Origin: Gemmatimonadales bacterium
Lineage (GTDB): Bacteria; Gemmatimonadota; Gemmatimonadetes; Palauibacterales; Palauibacteraceae
Assembly (NCBI GenBank): GCA_009840115.1
Contig: VXOJ01000059.1
Coordinates: forward strand, 1-64,000
DNA length: 64,000 bases
Direction of reading: 5' to 3'
The translations under genes were made by a program, and so were the position numbers. Of this stretch, positions 17,566 through 26,616 are shown piece after piece. The notes under the pieces were generated by a model. It ran no database searches. It worked only from the letters and a program-made list of their open reading frames with translations, and was not told the origin of the DNA. Numbering within the stretch: the first letter of the stretch is position 1; the number at the start of each line of letters is the position of its first letter.

Positions 17566-19577
17566 TCGGGACCTCCGGGGGTACCGGAGCCGCCCTCGGG
17601 AGTCAGGCGGACGCAGGCACGTCCGACCGCCGCTGGCCACGCGAGTTCGACGAGCTCCCCCTGGTCGATTTCCTCGAAGCCCCGTTCGGACCGGGCCAGC
17701 GTGACGATCCGCGTGCGCGACTCCTGAGGCGCACAGGACTCGCTCGCAGTCACTACCGGCTCGACCCTCATCGGGTGCGCGAGCGGCAGCCGGGTGACGA
17801 CCCCGCTGCCTTCGGGGAGGTCGGCCGCGCTCCAGTCGAGCGTCGCTTCGATCCCGCCGTCGCCGCGAATCTCCAGCGTCTTCGCGAGGCGGGGGAGGCC
17901 CGGTTCGGACCGCAGGCGGAGACGGATCCGGCCGGACCCGGAGTCGGGCTCGACGTCCGGCAGGCCGGTGAGCCGAAACGGGTGCGGCCGCCAATCCGCG
18001 ACGAGGGTCCGTTCGCGAGCGTCCGCGCCGCCGGACGGTGCGAAAGCGACCTCCTGCAACAGTGCCAGAGGGGCGCCGTCCGGAGCGGGTGCGGCCGGGG
18101 CTTCGGATTCGCGGTCGTGGACCGAGGGGACGCCATCGTTCCGGGTTCGCGCCCCGCGGGTCATGCCTCCGTCGGCCTCGCGCGTCGCGCCGGACGCCGC
18201 CGGATCCCGGTGGTAGGCCTCGAGGCGGCGGGAAAGGACGTCGACGTAGTTCACGCCATCCCGGAAGACCGTGAGGATCTCGATCGCGCCGCCGCGTTGG
18301 GGGGTGATCACGCTGGAACTCCGGGCCGAGTGGATCCAGATCTCGTCATGGCCGTCCAAATCGAAGTCGAGAATCTCGAACGCGATGCCTTCTTCCTCGC
18401 GCAGCCGCCGCTCGGCAGTGGCGAGTTCGCGCCAGATCGCCCGGCGCAGGTGTGGAAGGTAGACGCCGCCGAACACCCCGTGCCAATAGGCGTCGTTGCA
18501 CTGCGCCCGCGCGATGGCGCGCCGCGCCTCCGGCGGGTCGCCGCGCTCCCGACAGAGGCGAGAGAGCGTCAGCGCCGTTTTGTGCATGCGGTTCGACTCC
18601 GGGTATCGGCGCAGGAAGCCCTTCCAGTGGCCGCCGCGGATCAGCGGGCCGGGCTCGGCGTCGCCGTGGGCCGCACCCGACGTCGTCGCCTTGAGCCGGG
18701 CGAGGCGCCGCGCGGCGGGGCGGGGGAGCGTCCACTCCTCCATCTCGCGGTACGCACCCATCGCCGGGTAGACGAGCCCGCGGCCGGGTCCGGAGGCTGC
18801 CTCGCGGGTCGCGACCAGCTCCAGTTCGCCCCGGCCGCGGGCCGCGTTCAGCGTCTCGAGGAACGCCTCCAGCCAGCCCCCGCCATACACCCATTCGCGG
18901 GTGTCCGGCCACCCGCCGAACTTCTCGCCGTCGTCGCCGAGGACGATCTGGCGCTGCCCGGCCCCCCGCCGCCGGGCGAGGAAGTCCGCGATCTCCCCCA
19001 CGGGCCGGAACGGGATCAGGTACCGGAGCCGCTCGTCGATCGGAAGGAGACGGAGCCGCTCCCCGCCGCTCTCCGTCGTGAAGGCGCCGTCCATCTCCTC
19101 GGGCTCGAGTCCGCAGGCGAGGAGGTGGCGGTCGTCGAGGAGGGTGTATTCGATGCCCGCGCGCGCCAGGTCGGCCGCGAGGTCGGGTTCCCAGACGCGC
19201 TCCGTGAGCCAGAGGCCGGTGGCGTCGACTCCGAACCGGCGGCGCAGATCCGCCCGCATCCACTCGACCTGTTCCACCCGGTCCGCCGTGGAGAGCGCCG
19301 CGAGGATCGGCTCGTAGCGTCCGGAGGCGAGGAACTCGATGTGGCCGTCCGCCGCCCGCACCCCGAGGTCATCGAGGAAGTCCGGGGCGTGGTCCTCCAG
19401 CCAGTCGAGGAGGGGACCGGAGAGGTGAAGCGAGATGGGGTAGGCGCCGTGCCGGTGGATCGCATCGAGGAGGGGCCGGTACACGCCGGTCAGGTGATCC
19501 TCGAATACATGATCGAAGTTCCCCACCGGCTGGTGGAGGTGAATCGCGAACGCGAAGCGGAGCGGGCTTCGGCTCAC
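17562..19577 (-). CDS. GH57 family glucanotransferase/amylase (4-alpha-glucanotransferase type)
   Basis: A 671-residue cytoplasmic enzyme with the N-terminal HLHQPVGNFD motif of GH57, the nucleophile Glu126 in TERVWEP, and the acid/base Asp in GDDGEKFGGW (Asp215/216). The length and the C-terminal beta-sandwich (DUF1925/DUF1926-like) match Thermococcus-type 4-alpha-glucanotransferases, which transfer maltooligosaccharide chains. An inserted low-complexity stretch around residues 470-510 separates the C-terminal domains. GTG 19577 overlaps the DUF3536 stop (GTGA). Together with glgA, glgB and glgP it points to glycogen remodelling. Confidence 0.85.
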   Translation of the reverse strand: MSRSPLRFAFAIHLHQPVGNFDHVFEDHLTGVYRPLLDAIHRHGAYPISLHLSGPLLDWLEDHAPDFLDDLGVRAADGHIEFLASGRYEPILAALSTADRVEQVEWMRADLRRRFGVDATGLWLTERVWEPDLAADLARAGIEYTLLDDRHLLACGLEPEEMDGAFTTESGGERLRLLPIDERLRYLIPFRPVGEIADFLARRRGAGQRQIVLGDDGEKFGGWPDTREWVYGGGWLEAFLETLNAARGRGELELVATREAASGPGRGLVYPAMGAYREMEEWTLPRPAARRLARLKATTSGAAHGDAEPGPLIRGGHWKGFLRRYPESNRMHKTALTLSRLCRERGDPPEARRAIARAQCNDAYWHGVFGGVYLPHLRRAIWRELATAERRLREEEGIAFEILDFDLDGHDEIWIHSARSSSVITPQRGGAIEILTVFRDGVNYVDVLSRRLEAYHRDPAASGATREADGGMTRGARTRNDGVPSVHDRESEAPAAPAPDGAPLALLQEVAFAPSGGADARERTLVADWRPHPFRLTGLPDVEPDSGSGRIRLRLRSEPGLPRLAKTLEIRGDGGIEATLDWSAADLPEGSGVVTRLPLAHPMRVEPVVTASESCAPQESRTRIVTLARSERGFEEIDQGELVELAWPAAVGRACVRLTPEGGSGTPGGPE

Positions 19578-20998
19578 GTGTCCGCCGGGACGGCGACGCC
19601 GGCGCCCGACCTGGACGCACGCTCGTACACGGCCGCGGCGTTCGCGAGGTCGGGGTCGTTGGCCGGGGCCTTCGCGAGGTCCCCGACGAAGCCGGCCTCC
19701 AGGGCCTCCGCGCGCTCCGGCGCGATCCGACGCAGGCGGTCAAGAGCGTGCGCGGCGTAGCCGAGCACCTGCCTCGCCTCGAGGCCCGCGACATCGTCGA
19801 AGAACCAGGCGCAGGAGGTGAACATCGCCGCCCGGTCGCGGGCGACCTCGAGCAGCGCCAGCGCTTCGTCCCGGCGTTCTCCGCCGCCGATCTCCCGGGC
19901 GGCTCGCGCGGCGAAGTCCTCCAGCCCCGACGGCGCGCCCAGAACCTCGCCGAGCGTCTCCACGGCCCCCTCCGGGTCCGGAAACCGGCCCGGCGCCAAC
20001 TCCACGTACGCCTCGTCGAGCCCGGCCGCGAGCGACTGAAGCGCCTCGCGCAGCGGCCCCCGCCAGCGCTGTTGCAAGTCAAGGTGAGGCGCCATCCGGC
20101 ATCCGCACTCCGAACGCCAGCGTTCCACCCCGTGCGCACAACTCCAGGAGGTGGGCTCCTCCAGGGTCACGGGCGGGACTTCACCGGCGGCGGCGAGCGC
20201 CGCGGCGAAGTTCCCGATGGCCACCTCTCCGCCCTCGCGGGCCCGGGAGATCACCCGCATGAGCGTGCGGTCGGCCCCCGTGTGATGGTGCCCGAACGTC
20301 TCGCCATCCGTCGCCAGCGCGACGAAGGGAACCTCGCGGCCCGCAGCCGTCCGGAGCGCCTCGAACCACGCGTCACGACCGTCGAGCAGCGCCCCGAACG
20401 CCACGCCGTGCGAGAGTTCGCCGTCGTAGATGAAGACCGCGATCTCGCGCCCCCCGGCGAGGCGGATCCGCCCCACGCCTCCGGCCGGCACGTCCCCGAC
20501 CTGGTGCGGAGCCAGGACCGTGAAGGCCACGCCGTGCGCCGCCAGGACGTCGAGGGTCTCCATGTCGACGGCCGTCTCGGGCAGCCACATGCCCTCGGCA
20601 CACCGCCCGAAGCGCCGCTCGAAGTCCCGCAGCCCCCAGCGCACCTCCGTCTCCTTCTCGCGGCGGGAGGCGAGCGGGAGGATGATGTGGTGGTAGGGCT
20701 GCGCGACCGCGTTGCCGTGCCCCAGCCGCGCGCGGCTCGCCCGGTCCCCGCGGACGAAGCCCTCGTGAACCTCCGGGCGTTCCCCCTCGAGCCAGCGCGC
20801 GAGCGTCGGGCCGAGGTCGAAGCTCAGCCAGTCGAACGCCCCCGCCCGCGCCAGCGGTTCGTAACATTCCGCAGCGATCCGTTCGTTCCAGTTCTCGAAC
20901 GGGGCCGCGCCCGGCTCCCGGCGGATCCGGTCCGTCCACGGGTCCTCGCGCGGTGGCTGGTAGAAGTGGCCGTGAAGGACAACCGTGGGGCGATCCAC
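19574..20998 (-). CDS. GH57-like protein with DUF3536 domain
   Basis: A 474-residue protein with an N-terminal polysaccharide-deacetylase/GH57-type barrel beginning LHGHFYQPPREDPW and containing the catalytic-type segments MWLPETAVD and ATDGETFGHHH. It is followed by a DUF3536 domain that carries a C-rich SWSCAHGVERWRSECGC motif, possibly metal-binding. GTG 20998 starts 14 nt after the glgA stop. It is often found beside glycogen genes; I infer an alpha-glucan-active enzyme, but its reaction is not established. Confidence 0.8.
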   Translation of the reverse strand: MDRPTVVLHGHFYQPPREDPWTDRIRREPGAAPFENWNERIAAECYEPLARAGAFDWLSFDLGPTLARWLEGERPEVHEGFVRGDRASRARLGHGNAVAQPYHHIILPLASRREKETEVRWGLRDFERRFGRCAEGMWLPETAVDMETLDVLAAHGVAFTVLAPHQVGDVPAGGVGRIRLAGGREIAVFIYDGELSHGVAFGALLDGRDAWFEALRTAAGREVPFVALATDGETFGHHHTGADRTLMRVISRAREGGEVAIGNFAAALAAAGEVPPVTLEEPTSWSCAHGVERWRSECGCRMAPHLDLQQRWRGPLREALQSLAAGLDEAYVELAPGRFPDPEGAVETLGEVLGAPSGLEDFAARAAREIGGGERRDEALALLEVARDRAAMFTSCAWFFDDVAGLEARQVLGYAAHALDRLRRIAPERAEALEAGFVGDLAKAPANDPDLANAAAVYERASRSGAGVAVPADT

Positions 20999-21012
20999 GG
21001 CCGAAGGCGGGT

Positions 21013-22533
21013 TCAGTCGCCCGGAGCGTGCGCGGCGAGCGCCCGCCGGTACACGTCCAGATAGCGGCCGGCGCTGCTCGCCCAGCCGAAATCACGGGTC
21101 ATCGCCTGCACCGCATGCTCGTTCCAGGCCTCGCGACTCCCCGCGTACAGCGCGGCGGCTCGCCCGAGCGCGATCTCCAGGTCTTCCGGTGTGTATCCGT
21201 CGAACAGGAAGCCCGTCACCTGGTCCTCGATCGTGTCGGCCAGCCCCCCGACGCGCCGTGCGACCGGGAGCACCCCGTAGAGCTGCGCCCGCATCTGCGT
21301 GAGGCCGCACGGTTCGTAGAGCGACGGCATCAGGAGGAGGTCGATTCCCGCCAGGAGCCGGTGCTCCTTGGCCTCGGCGAACTCGGTGTCCACGGCGATC
21401 CGGTCCGGGTGCCGCCCGGCCAACTCGCGCAGCGCCGTTTCGTACCGTTCCTCTCCCTGGCCGAGAAAGATGAACTGCCCTTCGGCCCGCTCCAGCGGTC
21501 CGCCGTCGATGAGGAGGTCGAGCCCCTTCTGCGCGACGAGCCGCGCGGTCATCCCGTACAGCGGTTCGCCCGGCGCCTCGGTCAGAGAGTACTCCCGTTG
21601 CAGCGCCCGCTTGCAGACGGCTTTCCCGGCCAGATCCGCGCTCGAGAACGTGGCGGCGATCTCCGGGTCCGTCTCGGGATTCCAGACCTCCAGGTCGACG
21701 CCGTTCAGGATTCCGAGAAAACGGTCGCCCATCTCGATGAACGAGCCGTGGAGCCCGAACCCGCCGTCGGCCGTGCGAAGCTCGTGCGCGTGCGTAGGAC
21801 TCACGGTCGTCGCGTAGTCCGCGAACACGAGGCCTCCCTTGAGCAGGTTCAGGTGGCCGTAGAACTCCATGAGCCGCCAGTGAAACAGCTCGCGCGGCAG
21901 CCCGACCTCCTCGAGCACTTCGGGCCCCTGAAGTCCCTGATAGCCCGCGTTGTGGATGGAGAGGACGGCCGCCATGCGGTCGTGCGCCTCGCGTCCCGCG
22001 AACCGCGTGCGCAGGAAGACGGGGGCGAGGGCCGCATGCCAGTCGTGCGCGTGGACGACGACGGGCACGTCGGCGAGTTCCGGCAGGATCCGGAGCGCCG
22101 CGAGGTTGTAGAGGGCAAAGCGCAGCGGGTTGTCCGCGTAGTCCGCCCCGCCTTCGCCGTAGATCCCGTCCCGGTCGAAGCACCCGGGGTGGTCGACGAA
22201 GAGCACGCGCGGGTTCCGGCGCGGGCCGGGGTGCTGGAGAATCCGGACCTCCTCCACGCGGCGCCCCACGCGCACGCGGAAGCTGTCCGCAATCGGTTCC
22301 AGGTCGGGGAAGGCCTCGCGCACCGACCGGTAGAGCGGCATGAAGACCGTGACGGGGGTGCCCTGGGCGGCCTGGAAGGTGGCGATACCGCGCACCGCCT
22401 CCGCGAGGCCACCGGTGCGGGCGTACGGCCAGTACTCGGCGACGAGATGCACGACGGCAAGTTCCTCCGGGGGCTTGACCCCGGTCTGCGGTCGCATCGG
22501 CGCTGGCTTGGCGATTGCGGGCATGCGGCTCAT
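21013..22533 (-). CDS. glgA: glycogen synthase (GT5, ADP/UDP-glucose dependent)
   Basis: A retaining GT-B glucosyltransferase of about 506 residues that elongates alpha-1,4-glucan chains. GT5 features: HDWHAAL (residues near 135), IHNAGYQG, and the C-terminal nucleotide-sugar site LMPSLYEPCGLTQMRAQLYG. The N-terminal KTGGL nucleotide-sugar loop is present as RTGGL, a Lys-to-Arg change. The start is uncertain: ATG 22533 is directly preceded by a 15-bp inverted repeat and has only a weak GAAG ribosome site; ATGs at 22524 and 22497 are alternatives. It leads the ten-gene minus-strand series and diverges from glgB. Confidence 0.9.
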   Translation of the reverse strand: MSRMPAIAKPAPMRPQTGVKPPEELAVVHLVAEYWPYARTGGLAEAVRGIATFQAAQGTPVTVFMPLYRSVREAFPDLEPIADSFRVRVGRRVEEVRILQHPGPRRNPRVLFVDHPGCFDRDGIYGEGGADYADNPLRFALYNLAALRILPELADVPVVVHAHDWHAALAPVFLRTRFAGREAHDRMAAVLSIHNAGYQGLQGPEVLEEVGLPRELFHWRLMEFYGHLNLLKGGLVFADYATTVSPTHAHELRTADGGFGLHGSFIEMGDRFLGILNGVDLEVWNPETDPEIAATFSSADLAGKAVCKRALQREYSLTEAPGEPLYGMTARLVAQKGLDLLIDGGPLERAEGQFIFLGQGEERYETALRELAGRHPDRIAVDTEFAEAKEHRLLAGIDLLLMPSLYEPCGLTQMRAQLYGVLPVARRVGGLADTIEDQVTGFLFDGYTPEDLEIALGRAAALYAGSREAWNEHAVQAMTRDFGWASSAGRYLDVYRRALAAHAPGD

Positions 22534-22548
22534 ACTTCGTCGCGAAGT
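22534..22548. promoter_or_regulatory. inverted repeat in the glgA-glgB divergent region
   Basis: ACTTCG-TCG-CGAAGT forms a perfect 6-bp inverted repeat with a 3-nt centre immediately before the assigned glgA start, within the 67-bp space between the divergent glgA and glgB starts. It could be an operator or a hairpin covering the glgA ribosome site. Nothing else proves function. Confidence 0.25.
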
Positions 22549-22600
22549 GGCGAATGTGTGGCTGCAAGGGACGGCGCCCGGTCCGGACGGAGGCGCCGCG

Positions 22601-24610
22601 ATGAGGTGGCAGATCGAACAGAAAAAAACTAGCGGCCCCCCCGGACCTCTCCAAACCCCGGCGCGCGATCCTTCGTTCCCCCTGAGGGCTTCCGACTTCG
22701 AGGCGTTCCACGCGGGACGGGAGTCCGCGCTCCACGATCTCCTCGGCGCGCACCCGTGCGAGCGCGGCGGGGAGGCGGGTACGCGGTTCGCCGTATGGGC
22801 CCCGCGCGCCCGGAGCGTCAGCGTCGTGGGCTCGTTCAACGCGTGGGACGGAACGGCGCATCCCATGTCGCCGGTGGGCGACGCCGGCGTGTGGGAACGC
22901 TTCCTCCCCGGCGTCGGGCCGGGAGATCTGTACAAGTTCCAGGTGGGCTCCGGGACGGACGGCGCCCCGGACGGGCCCTCCCTCGCGGTCGACAAGGCGG
23001 ACCCGCTCGGGCGCGCCGCCGAACTCCGGCCCGGCACCGCGTCGCGCGTGACATCGACCGCCCCGTACGAATGGACGGACGCGGCGTGGGTCGGGACGCG
23101 CCCGGAACGCGCGGCCCCCGATGCCCCCATCTCCATCTACGAGGTCCACCCCGGTTCCTGGCGTCGGCACGCGGACGGCTCGTGGCTGGGGTACCGCGCG
23201 CTCGCCCGGGAGCTGCTGCCCTACGCGGCCGACCTGGGCTTCACCCACATCGAACTCCTCCCGGTCATGGAACACCCGTACGACGGGAGCTGGGGCTACC
23301 AGACGGTCGGGTACTTCGCCCCCACCTCCCGCTACGGCCCTCCCGACGACTTCGCGCATTTCGTGGATGAGGCCCACCGCCTCGGGCTGGGCGTGGTGCT
23401 CGACTGGGTGCCGGGCCACTTCGGCCCCGACCTCCACGGCCTGAGGACGTTCGACGGCGCGCCCCTCTACGAGATGGGGGAGGAACCGCGGGCCGTGCAT
23501 CCCGACTGGGGCACGCTCGCCTTCGATTTCAGCCGGCCGGAGGTCGTCTCTTTCCTCCTCTCGAGCGCGCGCTACTGGATCGAGCGCTATCACGCGGACG
23601 GCCTGCGCGTCGATGCGGTGGCGTCGATGCTCCACCTCGACTACTCACGGGACGAGGGAGAGTGGGAGCCGAACGAACTCGGGGGACGGGAGAACCTCGG
23701 CGCGATCGCCTTCCTCAGGACGCTGTCGGAGATGGTCCACGACCGCTTTCCCGGCGTCCTCCTGTTCGCGGAGGAGAGCAGCGCGTGGCCCGGCGTGACG
23801 GCGCCGGTGGACGGGGGCGGGCTCGGGTTCGACTTCAAGTGGAACATGGGGTGGATGAACGACACGCTCCGGGTGCTGGCGGCCTCGCCGGAGCGGCGGC
23901 CGCGGCTGCACCGGCACCTGACGTTCTCGCTTCACTACGCGCATACGGAACGACATCTCCTTCCCCTGTCGCATGATGAAGTCGTTCACCTAAAGCGATC
24001 TCTCCTCCAGAAGATGCCGGGGACGGACGAGGAGAAGTTCGCCGGCCTCCGCCTCCTCCTCGGCTACATGTGGACGCACCCCGGGGCCAAACTCCTGTTC
24101 ATGGGAGGGGAGATCGGAGAGCGGCGGGAATGGAACGAGGACGGCGCGCTGGACTGGCGTCTGCCGGATCCGTCATCGAACCCCGCGCACCGGGCGCACC
24201 GCGGGCTCCGGCGCTGGGTGCGCGCGCTGAACCGTCTCTACGGGGGCGAACCCGCGCTGCACGCTCTGGACCACGCGCCGGAAGGCTTCGAGTGGCTGGA
24301 CGTGCACGACGCGCAGCGCAGCGTGCTGAGCTACGTGCGCTGGCGGCCGGAGTGGGAGGGGGGCGTCATCGTCGTGGCGAATTTCTCCGCCACCGCGTGG
24401 CCGGGGTATCGGGTCGCCCTTCCCGAAGCCGGGCCGTACCGCGTCCTGCTCGACAGCGGCGACCCGGAGTTCGGGGGGAACGGGCGTGCCACTCCTCCGG
24501 CCCGCGCGGAGGAGGTCTCCCACCACGGGCGTCCCGCCTCGCTCGCCGTCGATCTCCCGCCCCTGGCTTTCCTCGTACTCCAGCGCCCGGAAGCGACGGA
24601 GGACCGCTAG
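22601..24610 (+). CDS. glgB: 1,4-alpha-glucan branching enzyme (GH13)
   Basis: A 669-residue enzyme that introduces alpha-1,6 branches into glycogen. A CBM48 module (about 55-150) precedes the GH13 barrel. The catalytic nucleophile is Asp338 in DGLRVDAV, the acid/base Glu391 in the FAEESSAWPG segment, and the transition-state Asp lies in LSHDEVVH; a C-terminal beta domain ends the chain. It is shorter than the 728-residue E. coli protein because it has one N-terminal beta module instead of two. GGAGG lies 7 nt before ATG 22601. Divergent from glgA. Confidence 0.95.
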   Translation: MRWQIEQKKTSGPPGPLQTPARDPSFPLRASDFEAFHAGRESALHDLLGAHPCERGGEAGTRFAVWAPRARSVSVVGSFNAWDGTAHPMSPVGDAGVWERFLPGVGPGDLYKFQVGSGTDGAPDGPSLAVDKADPLGRAAELRPGTASRVTSTAPYEWTDAAWVGTRPERAAPDAPISIYEVHPGSWRRHADGSWLGYRALARELLPYAADLGFTHIELLPVMEHPYDGSWGYQTVGYFAPTSRYGPPDDFAHFVDEAHRLGLGVVLDWVPGHFGPDLHGLRTFDGAPLYEMGEEPRAVHPDWGTLAFDFSRPEVVSFLLSSARYWIERYHADGLRVDAVASMLHLDYSRDEGEWEPNELGGRENLGAIAFLRTLSEMVHDRFPGVLLFAEESSAWPGVTAPVDGGGLGFDFKWNMGWMNDTLRVLAASPERRPRLHRHLTFSLHYAHTERHLLPLSHDEVVHLKRSLLQKMPGTDEEKFAGLRLLLGYMWTHPGAKLLFMGGEIGERREWNEDGALDWRLPDPSSNPAHRAHRGLRRWVRALNRLYGGEPALHALDHAPEGFEWLDVHDAQRSVLSYVRWRPEWEGGVIVVANFSATAWPGYRVALPEAGPYRVLLDSGDPEFGGNGRATPPARAEEVSHHGRPASLAVDLPPLAFLVLQRPEATEDR

Positions 24611-24671
24611 CAGCCCGCGGCCAGGAGCAAGGTCGAGGCCGCCTTGCCGTCGGGCGTCAGGCTCGGCTATC

Positions 24672-26576
24672 GTGAGCTTCGACGCCGGACGCGCCGTCCA
24701 GGAGGAGAACGTCATCCCCCGCCTGCTGACCCCCGCCACCCGCATCTGCATCGCCCCTTGGCCGAGAAGTGCTCTCGCCATCCTCTTGTCGGCTGCCCTG
24801 TTGGCGGCGGCGTGCGGAACCGACGTCAAGGAAGCCTCGGAAGTCGTGCTCGCACGACACGTCCACACGGACCTCTACGATGCCTACCCGGGCATTCCGT
24901 CGCCCGCCGGCGATCGAGTCGTCTTCGCCGACTACGCCGCGGACAAGAGATCGCTGACGGTCTACGACGTGGTAACCGGGGTCGGCCGCGCGGTGACGAG
25001 CACGCCGGGGGGACGGACACGGGTGACCTGGTCGCCCGACGGTTCGCGCGTCGTTTACGTGGACCGCCAGTCCGACCGTCACGGAGTCTGGGCTCTGGAC
25101 CCGGCCACGGGGCGGGAGTCGCGCATCGTGGATCCCGGGGACGCCCGCATCGACTATCCGCGATTGCTGCCCGACGGGACCGTGACGGCGCTTCGATACG
25201 CGGGTGCCGATACCGCGTGGGTCGCGTATGCGCCGGGAGTCGACCGCGCGATGTCGGTCGTCGTCGACCGTGCCGGCGGATGGGTCGCGCCCGTGCGGTC
25301 GCCCGACGGGCGCGCCGTCGCATACCTTCGCGTCGCGGACGGACGCGCGGCCCTGGCCGTGACGGAGGTCGCGACCGGCGAGACGCGCACGCTTGCCGCC
25401 GACCTCCGGCTGGGGTGGGACCGCCGCGTGGAGTGGTCCCCCACTGGCGGAGCGCTCCTTCTGGCGGCAGCGGGCACCCAGGACTCGCTCTTTGTCGCGT
25501 GGCGCGTGCCGGTGGATGGAGGCCCGGCCGAACGGCTGGAGCGCAGCGGACGTGACGTGCTCGCGGTCACGCCGCTCGCCGACGGTCGCGTCGCGCTCAG
25601 CGTCTACCATACGCGCACTGCGGTGGGCCTCCTTCCGGTGACCGGAGGGGAACCCACGGATGTGACAACTGCAGGGTCCACCGCGGGTTCCACGAGCGCC
25701 TTCCTGCCTTCCTGGCACCCCGGCGGAGAGGCGCTGGGGTTCATCACTTTCTCCTGGCGGCGCGTCCGCATGCCCATCGACTTCGACCTGGGCATCCTCG
25801 ACCTCGACGCGGAGGGCGCCCCGACCGGCACAGTCCGAACACTGCTCTCGGAGGAGGGCGAAGACTACGGCGCCGCGTGGTCGCCCGACGACCGGTGGCT
25901 CGCCTTCCACTCGCACATGGAGCAGAGCGACGACATATGGCTTGTCCCGGCCGGCGGGAGCGAGCGACCCACACGACTCACGCACTTCGGACCGGGCGCG
26001 GACACCGGCGAGCCGGATTGGAGCCCGGACGGGCGGATGCTCGCCTTCAGCAGTCACGGCCCGCCGCTCGAGGGGAACCCGGGGTCCGTGTACGCGGTCG
26101 CCGTCGATCCCGCCACGGGGCGCGCGGCCGCCGACCCCGTTCGAGTCCCACTCGACGGGTTTCAGGGTTACGCCATGGGAGCTCGTTTCTCGCCGGACGG
26201 GGAGCGGCTGGCCTTCTACGGCCGCTCGTTTGAAGACGGACGCGTCACCGTCTACACGGTGCCGGCCGCGGGTGGACGCCCCACGGTCGTGATCTCCTTC
26301 GTCAATGGCGAACCGTACAGCGCGCCCGAGTGGAGCGCCGACGGCGCGTCGCTCTTCTACTCGCGCAACGACGGCGTCGGGCCCTTCCAGGTGTGGCGGG
26401 TGGGCATCTCCACCGGCGCGACGGAACAGGTAACGACCGGCGCGCTCGGCGCACTCCAGCCGAGCGTGAGCCCCGACGGACGCACGCTGGCGGTCACGAT
26501 GCGCGAGGCGGCCATCGAGGTCGTCGCGCTCGCCACCGGTAGCGCAGTCGCCGGAGCTGGGTCCGGCGGTTGGTGA
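24672..26576 (+). CDS. TolB-like beta-propeller lipoprotein
   Basis: A protein of about 630 residues with a lipoprotein signal peptide (lipobox LAAAC) and a long series of WD40/PD40-type repeats of the pattern WSPDGxxxxY/F (for example VTWSPDGSRVVY, PDWSPDGRMLAF). Such propellers are periplasmic scaffolds; no peptidase domain follows. The start is unclear: GTG 24672 is the only standard in-frame start that keeps the full signal peptide. A very good GGAGGAG site at 24701-24707 lies 6 nt before an in-frame ATC at 24714 and 3 nt before a GTC at 24711. It is flanked by a 17-bp near-identical direct repeat and converges on the ATP-grasp genes. Confidence 0.72.
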   Translation: MSFDAGRAVQEENVIPRLLTPATRICIAPWPRSALAILLSAALLAAACGTDVKEASEVVLARHVHTDLYDAYPGIPSPAGDRVVFADYAADKRSLTVYDVVTGVGRAVTSTPGGRTRVTWSPDGSRVVYVDRQSDRHGVWALDPATGRESRIVDPGDARIDYPRLLPDGTVTALRYAGADTAWVAYAPGVDRAMSVVVDRAGGWVAPVRSPDGRAVAYLRVADGRAALAVTEVATGETRTLAADLRLGWDRRVEWSPTGGALLLAAAGTQDSLFVAWRVPVDGGPAERLERSGRDVLAVTPLADGRVALSVYHTRTAVGLLPVTGGEPTDVTTAGSTAGSTSAFLPSWHPGGEALGFITFSWRRVRMPIDFDLGILDLDAEGAPTGTVRTLLSEEGEDYGAAWSPDDRWLAFHSHMEQSDDIWLVPAGGSERPTRLTHFGPGADTGEPDWSPDGRMLAFSSHGPPLEGNPGSVYAVAVDPATGRAAADPVRVPLDGFQGYAMGARFSPDGERLAFYGRSFEDGRVTVYTVPAAGGRPTVVISFVNGEPYSAPEWSADGASLFYSRNDGVGPFQVWRVGISTGATEQVTTGALGALQPSVSPDGRTLAVTMREAAIEVVALATGSAVAGAGSGGW

Positions 26577-26595
26577 AATACAGCGGCGAAATGCG

Positions 26596-26616
26596 CTAGC
26601 AGCCCGTGGCTGCTAG
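26596..26616. terminator. hairpin between convergent genes
   Basis: CTAGCAGC-CCGTG-GCTGCTAG is an 8-bp perfect stem with a 5-nt loop, lying after the TolB-like gene and overlapping the stop codon of the convergent ATP-grasp gene. There is no T-run, so it may be a bidirectional weak terminator or an mRNA 3'-end stabiliser. Confidence 0.5.
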
